NCBI GenBank assembly: GCA_004298295.1
Contig: SCUH01000035.1
Coordinates: forward strand, 1-7,712
Source of the DNA: Betaproteobacteria bacterium
Lineage (GTDB): Bacteria; Pseudomonadota; Gammaproteobacteria; Burkholderiales; SG8-39
DNA: 7,712 nt
Reading direction: 5' to 3'
The stretch's first letter is position 1, and every line of letters begins with the position of its first letter. Below are positions 1 to 6,714 of this stretch, one piece after another. Made by a program: the position numbers and the translations under genes. Under the pieces are notes generated by a model that worked only from the letters and a program-made list of their open reading frames with translations, did not search any database and had not been told where the DNA came from.

Positions 1-1
1 C

Positions 2-229
2 AACCGCGGCCTGCGCTCGTCGTTCATCGTGCGCAAGATCTCCTCGGGCGAGGGCGTCGAGCGCACCTTCCAGACCCATTCGCCGCTCATCGCCTCGATC
101 GAGGTGAAACGCAAGGGCGACGTGCGCCGCGCCAAGCTCTACTACCTGCGCGAGCGCTCCGGCAAGTCGGCGCGCATCCGCGAGCGCATGGGCGGCGGCG
201 AGAGCGAAGCCCCGGGCGGCGGCGAGTAA
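2..229 (+). CDS. rplS: 50S ribosomal protein L19, C-terminal part (5' end outside window)
   Basis: This is the C-terminal 75 residues of ribosomal protein L19, a large-subunit protein at the interface with the 30S subunit. The reading frame enters from the left edge, so the start codon is not visible. Recognisable L19 segments are NRGLRSSFIVRKIS at the visible beginning, GVERTFQTHSP with SPLIASIEV after it, and the conserved end KLYYLRERSGKSARIRER. After that comes a short Gly/Glu-rich tail (GGGESEAPGGGE), which is a common, poorly conserved extension. L19 usually has about 115-130 residues, so roughly the first 40-50 are missing. It normally ends an rpsP-rimM-trmD-rplS operon, whose other members would lie to the left. 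The TAA stop is followed immediately by a GC-rich hairpin. Confidence 0.96.
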   Translation, partial: NRGLRSSFIVRKISSGEGVERTFQTHSPLIASIEVKRKGDVRRAKLYYLRERSGKSARIRERMGGGESEAPGGGE

Positions 230-231
230 CT

Positions 232-248
232 GCGCCGCGCTGCGGCGC
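232..248 (+). terminator. GC-rich hairpin just after rplS, terminator-like but without a T-run
   Basis: A perfect 7-bp stem, gcgccgc (232-238) and gcggcgc (242-248), encloses a 3-nt loop and begins 3 nt after the rplS stop codon. It is well placed to end the rplS transcript or protect its 3' end. It is not followed by a run of T, so it is not a classical intrinsic terminator. Its right arm abuts the TATAAT box of the next gene, so it may instead affect initiation there. In DNA this GC-rich a 7-bp stem can occur by chance. Confidence 0.4.
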
Positions 249-249
249 C

Positions 250-255
250 TATAAT
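250..255 (+). promoter_or_regulatory. Perfect TATAAT -10 box directly upstream of ribBA
   Basis: The hexamer tataat at 250-255 matches the sigma-70 -10 consensus exactly, which stands out in such GC-rich DNA. It ends only 6 nt before the ATG at 262, so transcription would start at or next to the start codon and give a leaderless or near-leaderless mRNA. No Shine-Dalgarno sequence is visible before this ATG, which fits that reading. No good -35 hexamer is seen: 227-232 reads taactg at the 17-nt spacing. The promoter is therefore inferred from the -10 box alone. Confidence 0.5.
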
Positions 256-261
256 CCGGCG

Positions 262-1383
262 ATGCGCAGGGAACCCGCAGCGATCAGTCCGATCGCCGAG
301 ATCATCGACGAGATCCGCGCCGGCCGGATCGTCGTCCTGGTGGACGACGAGGATCGCGAGAACGAGGGCGACCTGGTCTTCGCCGCCGACTTCGTCACCC
401 CGGAAAAGGTCAACTTCCTCGCCACGCACGGCCGCGGGCTGATCTGCATGCCGGTGACGGAGGAGCACGCGGCGCGCCTCGGCCTGCGGCCGATGGTGAG
501 CCAGAACCGCTCGCGTCACGGCACCAATTTCACCGTCTCGATCGAGGCGGCCGAGGGCATCGCCACCGGCATCTCGGCGCACGATCGCGCGCTCACCATC
601 AAGGTCGCCGCGGCGCGCGACGCCGTCCCCGCCGACCTGGTGCAGCCCGGCCACGTCTTCCCGCTCATCGCGCAGCCCGGCGGCGTGCTGGTGCGCGCCG
701 GGCACACCGAGGCCTGCTGCGACCTGGCGCGGCTCGCGGGCCTCGCGCCGGCGGCGGTGCTGTGCGAGATCATGAAGGACGACGGCAGCATGGCGCGGCT
801 GCCCGACCTGTTGCAGTTTTCCGCGCAGCACGGCCTCAAGATCGGCACCATCGCCGACCTGATCCATTACCGCAACGCCAACGAGTCGCTGGTGCGCCGG
901 GTCGCCGGGCGCGAATGGCTGACCGCGGCGGGGCCGTTCCGCATGATCGCCTACCGCGATCTGCCGGCGGGCGGCACCCACCTCGCGCTGACGCGGGGCG
1001 AGATCGCGGCCGCGCGCGAGACGCTGGTACGCGTGCACGAGCCGCTTTCGATCCTCGACCTGCTCGACGCCGGTCCGGGCACGCACTCCTGGAGCATTCC
1101 CGAATCGCTCGCCGCCATCGCGCAGGAAGGCTGCGGCGTCATCGTGCTGCTGAACTGCGCGCAGTCCGACGATGCGCTCGAGGCGCGGCTGCTCGATCCG
1201 GCGCGCGAGGCCGAGAAGCACGCCGGGCGCAGCTACGATCTGCGCACCTACGGCATCGGCGCCCAGATCCTGCGCGACCTGGGCGTCGGACGGATGCGCC
1301 TGATGGCGGCGCCGCGCAAGATGCCGAGCATGGCCGGGTTCGGCCTCGAGGTTTCGGGCTATCTCGAGCGGGCGGCGCGGTGA
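262..1383 (+). CDS. ribBA: 3,4-dihydroxy-2-butanone-4-phosphate synthase with degenerate GTP cyclohydrolase II-like domain (RibBA-type)
   Basis: The N-terminal domain (about residues 8-205 of 373) is a DHBP synthase, which converts ribulose 5-phosphate to formate and the four-carbon unit used by lumazine synthase. It has DDEDRENEGDL at 28-38 (acidic, metal-binding), RHGTNFTVSIEAAEG at 85-99, the PGHVFPL loop at 129-135 and GGVLVRAGHTEA at 140-151. The C-terminal domain (about 210-370) has the length and fold pattern of GTP cyclohydrolase II, but the zinc-site cysteines are absent. Where functional enzymes read SECLTGD...LRCDCG, this one reads HEPLSILDLLDAGPGTHSW (259-277). The RQEGRNIGL catalytic stretch and the TNNP motif are also lost. 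Only the DHBP synthase activity is therefore expected, and a separate RibA should exist elsewhere. The ATG at 262 is chosen because it gives the usual short lead before AEIIDEIRAG. The stop overlaps ribH by 4 nt. Confidence 0.93.
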   Translation: MRREPAAISPIAEIIDEIRAGRIVVLVDDEDRENEGDLVFAADFVTPEKVNFLATHGRGLICMPVTEEHAARLGLRPMVSQNRSRHGTNFTVSIEAAEGIATGISAHDRALTIKVAAARDAVPADLVQPGHVFPLIAQPGGVLVRAGHTEACCDLARLAGLAPAAVLCEIMKDDGSMARLPDLLQFSAQHGLKIGTIADLIHYRNANESLVRRVAGREWLTAAGPFRMIAYRDLPAGGTHLALTRGEIAAARETLVRVHEPLSILDLLDAGPGTHSWSIPESLAAIAQEGCGVIVLLNCAQSDDALEARLLDPAREAEKHAGRSYDLRTYGIGAQILRDLGVGRMRLMAAPRKMPSMAGFGLEVSGYLERAAR

Positions 1384-1805
1384 GCGGCCTGCGCCTGGGC
1401 GTGGTGCACTCGCGCTTCAACGAGGCGATCTGCGCCGTGCTGCTCGAATCGGCGCGCGGCGAGATCGCGCGCGCGGGCGCGCAGGCGGACTTCTTCGCCG
1501 TGCCGGGGGCGCTCGAGATTCCGCTCGCCCTGCAATGGCTGGCGCAATCCGGCCGCTTCGACGCGCTGGTGGCGATCGGCGCGGTGATCCGCGGCGAGAC
1601 GCACCACTTCGAGGTGGTGGCGAACGAATCGGCGCGCGGCGTCATGGACGTGGCGCTCGAGTGCGGCGTGCCGGTCGCGAACGCCATCCTCACCACGGAG
1701 GACGAGGCGCAGGCGCTGGCGCGCAGGGACAAGGGCGCTGAAGCGGTGCGCGTCGCGCTCGAAATGGCGCGTCTGAAGCGCGGCCTGGCGGCGCAATGGC
1801 GCTGA
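1380..1805 (+). CDS. ribH: 6,7-dimethyl-8-ribityllumazine synthase
   Basis: Lumazine synthase condenses the DHBP synthase product with the ribitylaminouracil intermediate, the step before riboflavin synthase; the family forms cytoplasmic pentamers or 60-mers. Visible family motifs in the 141-residue protein are VVHSRFNEAI near residues 8-17 (substrate-stacking Phe), VPGALEIPLAL, GAVIRGETHHFEVVANES with the active-site His, and LTTEDEAQALARRDKGAEAVRVALEMA near the end. The phosphate loop is shorter than the AGTKAGNKG of E. coli and Bacillus, a form I associate with betaproteobacteria. The GTG at 1380 overlaps the ribBA stop as GTGA, indicating translational coupling. The protein begins right at the first beta-strand and lacks the 10-20 residue N-terminal lead common in the family. 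No better upstream start is seen, since the upstream frame reads like ribBA shadow sequence. The 3' end overlaps nusB by 10 nt. Confidence 0.93.
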   Translation: MSGLRLGVVHSRFNEAICAVLLESARGEIARAGAQADFFAVPGALEIPLALQWLAQSGRFDALVAIGAVIRGETHHFEVVANESARGVMDVALECGVPVANAILTTEDEAQALARRDKGAEAVRVALEMARLKRGLAAQWR

Positions 1806-2230
1806 GGACGCCGCGCCGCCGCGCGCGCGAGGTCGCGCTGCAGGCGCTGTACGCCTGGCAGGTCGCGGGCGGCGACGCGATGGCCGAGGCTCGCGCGCTC
1901 GAGGGCTGGGAACGCTGCGATCAGGAACTGGCGGCGGCGCTGGTGCGCGGCGTGGTCGCCGGCGCGGCGGGGCTCGAGCAGCGCATCACGCCGTTCATCG
2001 ACCGCAAGTTCAGCGCGCTGTCGCCGGTCGAGCGCGCGATCCTGTGCATCGGCACTTACGAGCTGGCGGAGCGGCGCGAAACGCCCTTTCGCGTCGTGCT
2101 CAACGAGGCCATCGAGCTGGGGAAGTCCTTCGGCGGCACCGACGGCTACAAGTACATCAACGGCGTGCTCGAGAAGCTGGCCGGGGTGCTGCGCGGCGAG
2201 GAGTTCGCGCGCGCCCGCAAGACGGCCTAG
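1796..2230 (+). CDS. nusB: Transcription antitermination factor NusB
   Basis: NusB is a small all-helical RNA-binding protein. With NusE (S10) it binds boxA RNA and supports antitermination of rRNA operons. The 144-residue product has the family's usual length and landmarks: an Arg-rich start followed by AREVALQALYAWQ (10-22), FIDRKFSALSPVERAIL (68-84), and the strongly conserved C-terminal helices with TPFRVVLNEAIELGKSFGG (96-114) and KYINGVLEKLA (119-129). The start ATG lies inside the last codons of ribH (10-nt overlap). The position between ribH and thiL is the classical proteobacterial arrangement. No strong Shine-Dalgarno sequence is seen, so translation probably depends on ribosomes arriving from ribH. 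Confidence 0.95.
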   Translation: MALRTPRRRAREVALQALYAWQVAGGDAMAEARALEGWERCDQELAAALVRGVVAGAAGLEQRITPFIDRKFSALSPVERAILCIGTYELAERRETPFRVVLNEAIELGKSFGGTDGYKYINGVLEKLAGVLRGEEFARARKTA

Positions 2231-2240
2231 CCGCGCCGCG

Positions 2241-2265
2241 CGATCGGGCGTTGTCTCCCGCATCG
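2241..2265 (+). other. Bulged inverted repeat just before the thiL start
   Basis: In the 37-nt nusB-thiL gap, cgatcggg (2241-2248) can pair with cccgcatcg (2257-2265), giving 8 bp with one unpaired base (2261) and an 8-nt loop. It ends 2 nt before the thiL GTG. The thiL start shows no clear Shine-Dalgarno sequence, so the structure could influence initiation, but a weak stem in GC-rich DNA may mean nothing. No TPP riboswitch could fit in this gap. Confidence 0.25.
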
Positions 2266-2267
2266 GC

Positions 2268-3200
2268 GTGCCCTCCGAGTTCGAGATCATCCGCAGGTTC
2301 TTCGACCGTCCCGCGGCGAGCGCGCTGCTCGGCGTGGGCGACGACGCGGCGCTGCTGGCTGCGCGCCCGGGCACGCAGCTCGCGGTGTCGACCGACCTGC
2401 TGCTCGAGGGACGCCATTTCCGCGCCGGCGCCGATCCGCGCAAGCTCGGGCACAAGGCGCTCGCCGTGAATCTCTCCGACATGGCGGCGATGGGCGCCAC
2501 GCCGCGCTGGGCGACGCTCGCCATCGCCCTGCCCGCCGCCGACGAGGTGTGGCTGGCGGCGTTTGCCGAGGGCCTGTTCGCGCTCGCCGCGCGCTACGGT
2601 ACCGAGCTGGTCGGCGGCGACACGACGCGCGGCCCGCTCGCCATCTGCATCACGATCCTGGGCGAAGTGCCGGCGGGAGCGGCATTGCTGCGCTCGGGCG
2701 CGCGTTGCGGCGACGATCTCTGGGTCTCGGGCGAGCTGGGCGGCGCGGCGCTGGCGCTCGTGCATCCCGAAATCGCCGCGGCCGCCGCGCGGCTCGATCA
2801 GCCCGAGCCGCGCGTGGCGCTGGGCGAGCGCCTGCGCGGCGTGGCGAGCGCGGCGATCGACGTCTCGGACGGCTTTGCGCAGGATCTCGGCCACATCCTC
2901 GAGCGCTCGGCGTGCGGCGCGCGCGTCGACTACGAGCGGCTGCCGCGCGCGGCGGCATTCGCTGGGCTCGCCGATGCGACGCTGGAGCGCGATTGCGTGC
3001 TGGGCGGCGGCGACGATTACGAACTGCTCTTCACCGCGCCGCCCTCCGCGCGCGGCGCGATCGAGACGCTCGGGCGCGATCTGGGGCTCGCGTTGACGCG
3101 CGTCGGCAGCATCGTGCCCGGCGAGGCGACGCTGGACCTGCGCGATGCGGCGGGGCGGACGATGGCGCCCGCGCGCGGTTTCGATCATTTTGCGTCGTGA
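2268..3200 (+). CDS. thiL: Thiamine-monophosphate kinase
   Basis: ThiL phosphorylates thiamine monophosphate with ATP to give thiamine pyrophosphate, the active cofactor. It belongs to the PurM/ThiL superfamily and works in the cytoplasm as a homodimer. The 310-residue protein shows the whole motif series: GVGDDAALL (22-30), STDLLLEGRHF (41-51), VNLSDMAAMGA (68-78, metal-binding Asp), LVGGDTTRG (114-122, nucleotide site), AIDVSDGFAQDL (196-207) and LGGGDDYELLF (245-255), ending with GFDHF. Length is normal for the family. The GTG at 2268 is chosen because it places SEFEIIRRFF at the usual N-terminal position, and no alternative in-frame start was found nearby. The gene follows nusB after 37 nt and its stop overlaps pgpA by 4 nt, so it is likely part of the same transcript. 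Confidence 0.95.
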   Translation: MPSEFEIIRRFFDRPAASALLGVGDDAALLAARPGTQLAVSTDLLLEGRHFRAGADPRKLGHKALAVNLSDMAAMGATPRWATLAIALPAADEVWLAAFAEGLFALAARYGTELVGGDTTRGPLAICITILGEVPAGAALLRSGARCGDDLWVSGELGGAALALVHPEIAAAAARLDQPEPRVALGERLRGVASAAIDVSDGFAQDLGHILERSACGARVDYERLPRAAAFAGLADATLERDCVLGGGDDYELLFTAPPSARGAIETLGRDLGLALTRVGSIVPGEATLDLRDAAGRTMAPARGFDHFAS

Positions 3201-3685
3201 TCACGCGCCATCCCGGCTTCGCCTTCGTCTACGCGCACCCGGCGCATTTCGTCGCGCTCGGCTTCGGCGCCGGCGCCTCGCGCTTCGCGCCCGGCACCGT
3301 GGGCACGCTGCTCGCGTTTCCGCTGTGGTGGCTGATCGGCCCCGGCTATTCCAGCCTGGAGATCCTCGCCATCGTCGTGCTGCTGTTCGGTATCGGCGTC
3401 TGGGCCTGCGAACTCACCGGGCAGCATCTGGGCATGCAGGACCATGGCGCGATGTGCTGGGATGAAGTGGTGGCGTTCCTCGGCGTGCTCGCCGTGGTGC
3501 CGGACGATCCCGCGTGGCAGCTGGCGGCATTCTTCGTCTTCCGGGCCTTCGACGTCGTCAAGCCGCCGCCGATCCGCGAATTCGAGCGTCGCGTGAAAGG
3601 CGGCCTCGGCGTCATGCTGGACGACGTCCTGGCGGCGGGCTACACGCTCGTGCTGCTGGCGATTGCGAAGCGGGTGCTGCTGTGA
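3197..3685 (+). CDS. pgpA: Phosphatidylglycerophosphatase A
   Basis: PgpA is an inner-membrane phosphatase that removes the phosphate from phosphatidylglycerophosphate, the last step to phosphatidylglycerol. The 162-residue protein carries the family motifs GFGAGASRFAPGTVGTLLAF (22-41), QDHGAMCWDEVVAF (81-94, acidic metal-binding pair DE) and FRAFDVVKPPPIREFERR (115-132), followed by KGGLGVMLDDVLAAG (134-148). Hydrophobic stretches near 35-47, 55-70, 91-102 and 147-162 fit its multi-pass topology. The GTG at 3197 overlaps the thiL stop as GTGA. The same reading frame stays open far upstream inside thiL, but that part is a high-GC artefact and does not resemble PgpA. The stop shares its last base with the pncC ATG (TGATG). 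Confidence 0.94.
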   Translation: MITRHPGFAFVYAHPAHFVALGFGAGASRFAPGTVGTLLAFPLWWLIGPGYSSLEILAIVVLLFGIGVWACELTGQHLGMQDHGAMCWDEVVAFLGVLAVVPDDPAWQLAAFFVFRAFDVVKPPPIREFERRVKGGLGVMLDDVLAAGYTLVLLAIAKRVLL

Positions 3686-4179
3686 TGCATGAACTCGCCG
3701 TACGTCTCGGGCAGCGGCTGAAGGCCGCCGACGCCCTGCTGGTGACGGCCGAATCCTGCACCGGGGGCTGGGTGGCGCAGGCCGTGACCTCCGTATCCGG
3801 CGCCTCGGCCTGGTTCGAGCGCGGCTTCGTCACCTACTCCAATGCGGCCAAAGTGGAACTCCTCGGGGTGCCGAGCGCGACGCTCGAGCGGCACGGCGCG
3901 GTGAGCGAAGAAACGGCGCGTGAAATGGCGCTTGGCGCGCTGCGCTGCAGCCGCGGCCATGTGGCGGTCGCGGTCACCGGCGTGGCCGGTCCAACCGGGG
4001 GCACCGAAGCCAAGCCCGTGGGGCTGGTGTGCTTTGCCTGGGCGAGGCGCGGTGAGACAAGGAGCGAGAGCAGGCACTTCGCCGGCGACCGCGAGAGCAT
4101 TCGCCGGCAGTCGGTCGAGCGCGCACTGCAGGGCGTTCTGGACCTGCTCGCTTCGAATTCGGGGACGGAGTCACGCTGA
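3685..4179 (+). CDS. pncC: Nicotinamide-nucleotide amidohydrolase (stand-alone CinA C-terminal domain)
   Basis: PncC deamidates nicotinamide mononucleotide to nicotinate mononucleotide, returning the NMN released by DNA ligase to NAD synthesis. The 164-residue protein is the single-domain form, without the CinA N-terminal domain. Motifs are TAESCTGGWVAQ (21-32, with the probable nucleophile Ser24), WFERGFVTYSNAAK (43-56), GAVSEETA (71-78), VAVTGVAGPTGGTEAKPVG (95-113) and FAGDRESIRRQ (132-142). The natural fold appears to end near VLDLLAS. The final residues NSGTESR are encoded inside the repeat-like element at 4159-4256, so the tail and stop were probably supplied by that element. The ATG at 3685 is preferred. 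A GTG at 3682, giving a GTGA overlap with pgpA, is the only close alternative and would add one residue. Confidence 0.94.
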   Translation: MHELAVRLGQRLKAADALLVTAESCTGGWVAQAVTSVSGASAWFERGFVTYSNAAKVELLGVPSATLERHGAVSEETAREMALGALRCSRGHVAVAVTGVAGPTGGTEAKPVGLVCFAWARRGETRSESRHFAGDRESIRRQSVERALQGVLDLLASNSGTESR

Positions 4180-4256
4180 TGGGGGTGAAACTCGCTTTCG
4201 CGCTTGAAATCGGACCGTAAAGCGCTCATTCTGGAGACGAGTTACTCTGACCCCGA
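4159..4256. repeat. 98-bp MITE/REP-like element with imperfect terminal inverted repeats
   Basis: The left end tcggggacggagtcac (4159-4174) and the reverse complement of the right end, tcggggtcagagtaac (4241-4256), match at 13 of 16 positions. Inside is a 6-bp hairpin, gcgctt (4200-4205) with aagcgc (4220-4225), and a further pair, aactcg (4189-4194) with cgagtt (4238-4243). The interior is less GC-rich than the flanking genes and has no credible ORF. The element covers the last codons and stop of pncC plus the whole gap to the next gene, ending 2 nt before its ATG. From memory, ends of the form ggggtcagagta recur in intergenic repeats of proteobacteria, but copy number cannot be tested here. 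No target-site duplication is evident. It could alternatively be a unique structured 3' end. Confidence 0.55.
4204..4232 (+). promoter_or_regulatory. Weak candidate promoter inside the repeat-like element
   Basis: TTGAAA at 4204-4209 matches five of six -35 consensus positions. At 17-nt spacing the -10 position reads cattct (4227-4232), a three-of-six match. A start near 4239 would give a roughly 20-nt leader for the Memo-AMMECR1 gene. This is the only promoter-like pair seen in the gap before the second gene cluster. The -10 match is poor, so confidence is low; read-through from pncC is equally possible. Confidence 0.2.
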
Positions 4257-4258
4257 TC

Positions 4259-5619
4259 ATGATGAACGTCCGTCCAGCTGCCGTGGCGGGCATGTTCTAC
4301 CCGCGCGGTTCCAAGGAACTTGCCGCCGAGGTGGCCGAACTGCTCGATGGCGTCGAGCAGTTCGAGCCGAGGCTCGACTTTCCCAAGGCGGTGATCGTGC
4401 CGCACGCGGGCTACGTGTACTCCGGGCCGGTCGCCGCAGCGGCCTACGACGCTCTCGCGCCCGGACGCGGGATCATCCAGCGCGTGGTGATCATGGGCCC
4501 CGTGCACCGCGTGCCGGTGCGCGGGCTCGCGCTGCCGGGCAGCGACGCCTTCGAAACGCCGCTCGGCCGCGTGCCGGTCGATACCGCGGCCCTGCAGCTG
4601 CTGCAGGGCCTGCCGCAGGTTGTGACGAGCGCTGCGGCGCATGCGCAGGAACATTCGCTGGAAGTGCAACTGCCGTTCCTGCAGCGCGTGCTCGGCAGCT
4701 TCGCGCTGGTGCCCTTCGCGGTGGGCGACGCGACCCCCGAGGAAGTCGCCGCGGTCCTCGAGCGGCTCTGGGGCGGACGCGAAACCCTGTTCGTGCTTTC
4801 CACCGACCTCTCGCACTATCAGCGCTACGAGGAGGCGAAGTGCATAGACGGCGCCACCGTGGCGCGCATTGCGCAGCTGGCCACCGATCTCGACCATCAC
4901 GAAGCCTGCGGCGCGACGCCGCTCAACGGGCTGCTCTACGCCGCGAAGCGGCGCGCGCTGAGCATCCGGATGCTCGCGGCGTGCAATTCCGGCGATACCG
5001 CCGGCGGCAAGAGCCGCGTGGTCGGGTACGCATCGTTTGCGCTTTACGAGCCGGGAGCGGTGTCGCTCGAGGAGTCCGGTGGGACGCTGGTCGCGCTCGC
5101 GCGTGGGGCGATCGCGCACGGCCTCGGCTTTCAGGCCGAGGCCCCGGTTACCGACGCGCAGCCCTGGCTGAAACAGTCGGGCGCGGCCTTTGTGACGCTG
5201 ATGCTCGACGCCCGGTTGCGCGGCTGCATCGGCAGCCTGTCAGCGGTGCGGCCGCTGGGCGAGGACGTGGCCGAAAATGCGCGGCGCGCGGCGTTCCACG
5301 ATCCGCGCTTCACGGCGCTGACGCGCGAGGAATGGCCGCGCTGCCGCGTCGAGGTCTCGCTGCTCTCGATGCCGAAGCCGGTGCGCTTTGCCGACGAGTC
5401 TGACCTACTGGCGCAGATCCGGCGCGGCGAGGACGGCCTGATCCTCGAGTGCGATGGCAGGCGCGGCACATTCCTGCCGCAGGTGTGGGAGGGATTGCCC
5501 GAGCCGCGCGGCTTCCTCGATGCGCTGAAACGCAAGGCCGGCCTGCCGGCCGACACGCGGCTTGCGCGCTGTCGCCTGTGGCGCTACCGCGTCCGGAAGT
5601 GGAAAGAACAACCGCTGCC

Positions 5620-5623
<4 letters not shown>
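4259..5623 (+). CDS. amrB/amrA: AmmeMemoRadiSam system proteins B and A fused: Memo domain followed by AMMECR1 domain
   Basis: This 454-residue protein joins two families. Residues 1-265 are a Memo domain (system protein B): RPAAVAGMFYP (5-15), VPHAGYVYSGP (47-57), MGPVHRVPV (79-87), EHSLEVQLPFLQ (131-142), STDLSHYQRY (181-190) and CNSGDTAGGKSRVVGYASF (242-260). His49, His83 and Cys242 align by eye with the metal-binding His49, His81 and Cys244 of human MEMO1. Residues about 272-450 are an AMMECR1 domain (system protein A), with the hallmark LRGCIGSL (320-327), HDPRF (347-351), VEVSLLS (364-370) and GRRGTFLPQVW (400-410). The function of neither half is established in bacteria. ATG codons at 4259 and 4262 both suit the conserved N-terminus. 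No Shine-Dalgarno sequence sits at normal distance, because the repeat-like element ends 2 nt upstream. The stop overlaps the radical SAM gene as ATGA, implying joint production. Confidence 0.93.
4588..4610. other. Perfect 10-bp inverted repeat inside the Memo coding region
   Basis: The arms ggccctgcag (4588-4597) and ctgcagggcc (4601-4610) are exact reverse complements around a 3-nt loop, making a very stable hairpin in DNA or mRNA. It encodes part of AALQLLQGL in the Memo domain, a segment not among the conserved motifs. It may be chance in GC-rich coding sequence or an mRNA structure. Confidence 0.35.
5120..5143. other. Perfect 9-bp inverted repeat near the Memo/AMMECR1 junction
   Basis: The arms ggcctcggc (5120-5128) and gccgaggcc (5135-5143) are exact reverse complements around a 6-nt loop. 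The hairpin covers codons 288-295, just after the Memo domain ends and early in the AMMECR1 part. It has no T-run after it. Its place near the fusion joint is suggestive, but chance is a real alternative at this base composition. Confidence 0.3.

Positions 5624-6710
<1,087 letters not shown>

Positions 6711-6714
<4 letters not shown>

Noticed and set aside
230..261. FMN riboswitch upstream of the riboflavin genes
   Set aside because: Only 32 nt separate rplS from ribBA, far too little for the RFN element, and none of its conserved helices is present.
142..1221. Long open frame on the minus strand opposite ribBA, 359 codons
   Set aside because: It lies opposite a clear gene, its translation is Arg/Ala/Asp-rich low-information sequence with no recognisable domain, and such antisense frames are routine in DNA with GC-rich third positions.
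262..1383. Fully bifunctional RibBA making both riboflavin precursors
   Set aside because: The zinc cysteines and catalytic motifs of GTP cyclohydrolase II are absent, so only the DHBP synthase activity is supported.
2231..2267. TPP riboswitch upstream of thiL
   Set aside because: The gap is 37 nt, too short for a THI element, and the conserved CUGAGA-type core is not seen.
2549..3196. N-terminal extension of PgpA reaching back into thiL
   Set aside because: The upstream part of this open frame is an Arg/Ala-rich shadow of thiL. PgpA similarity begins just after the GTG at 3197.
3682..4179. GTG at 3682 as the pncC start
   Set aside because: Possible through a GTGA overlap, but the adjacent ATG at 3685 is the stronger codon and gives the same protein minus one residue.
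4204..5403. 399-codon plus-strand frame overlapping the Memo-AMMECR1 gene
   Set aside because: It is out of frame with the conserved Memo and AMMECR1 motifs and is Arg/Gly-rich. It is a shadow frame.
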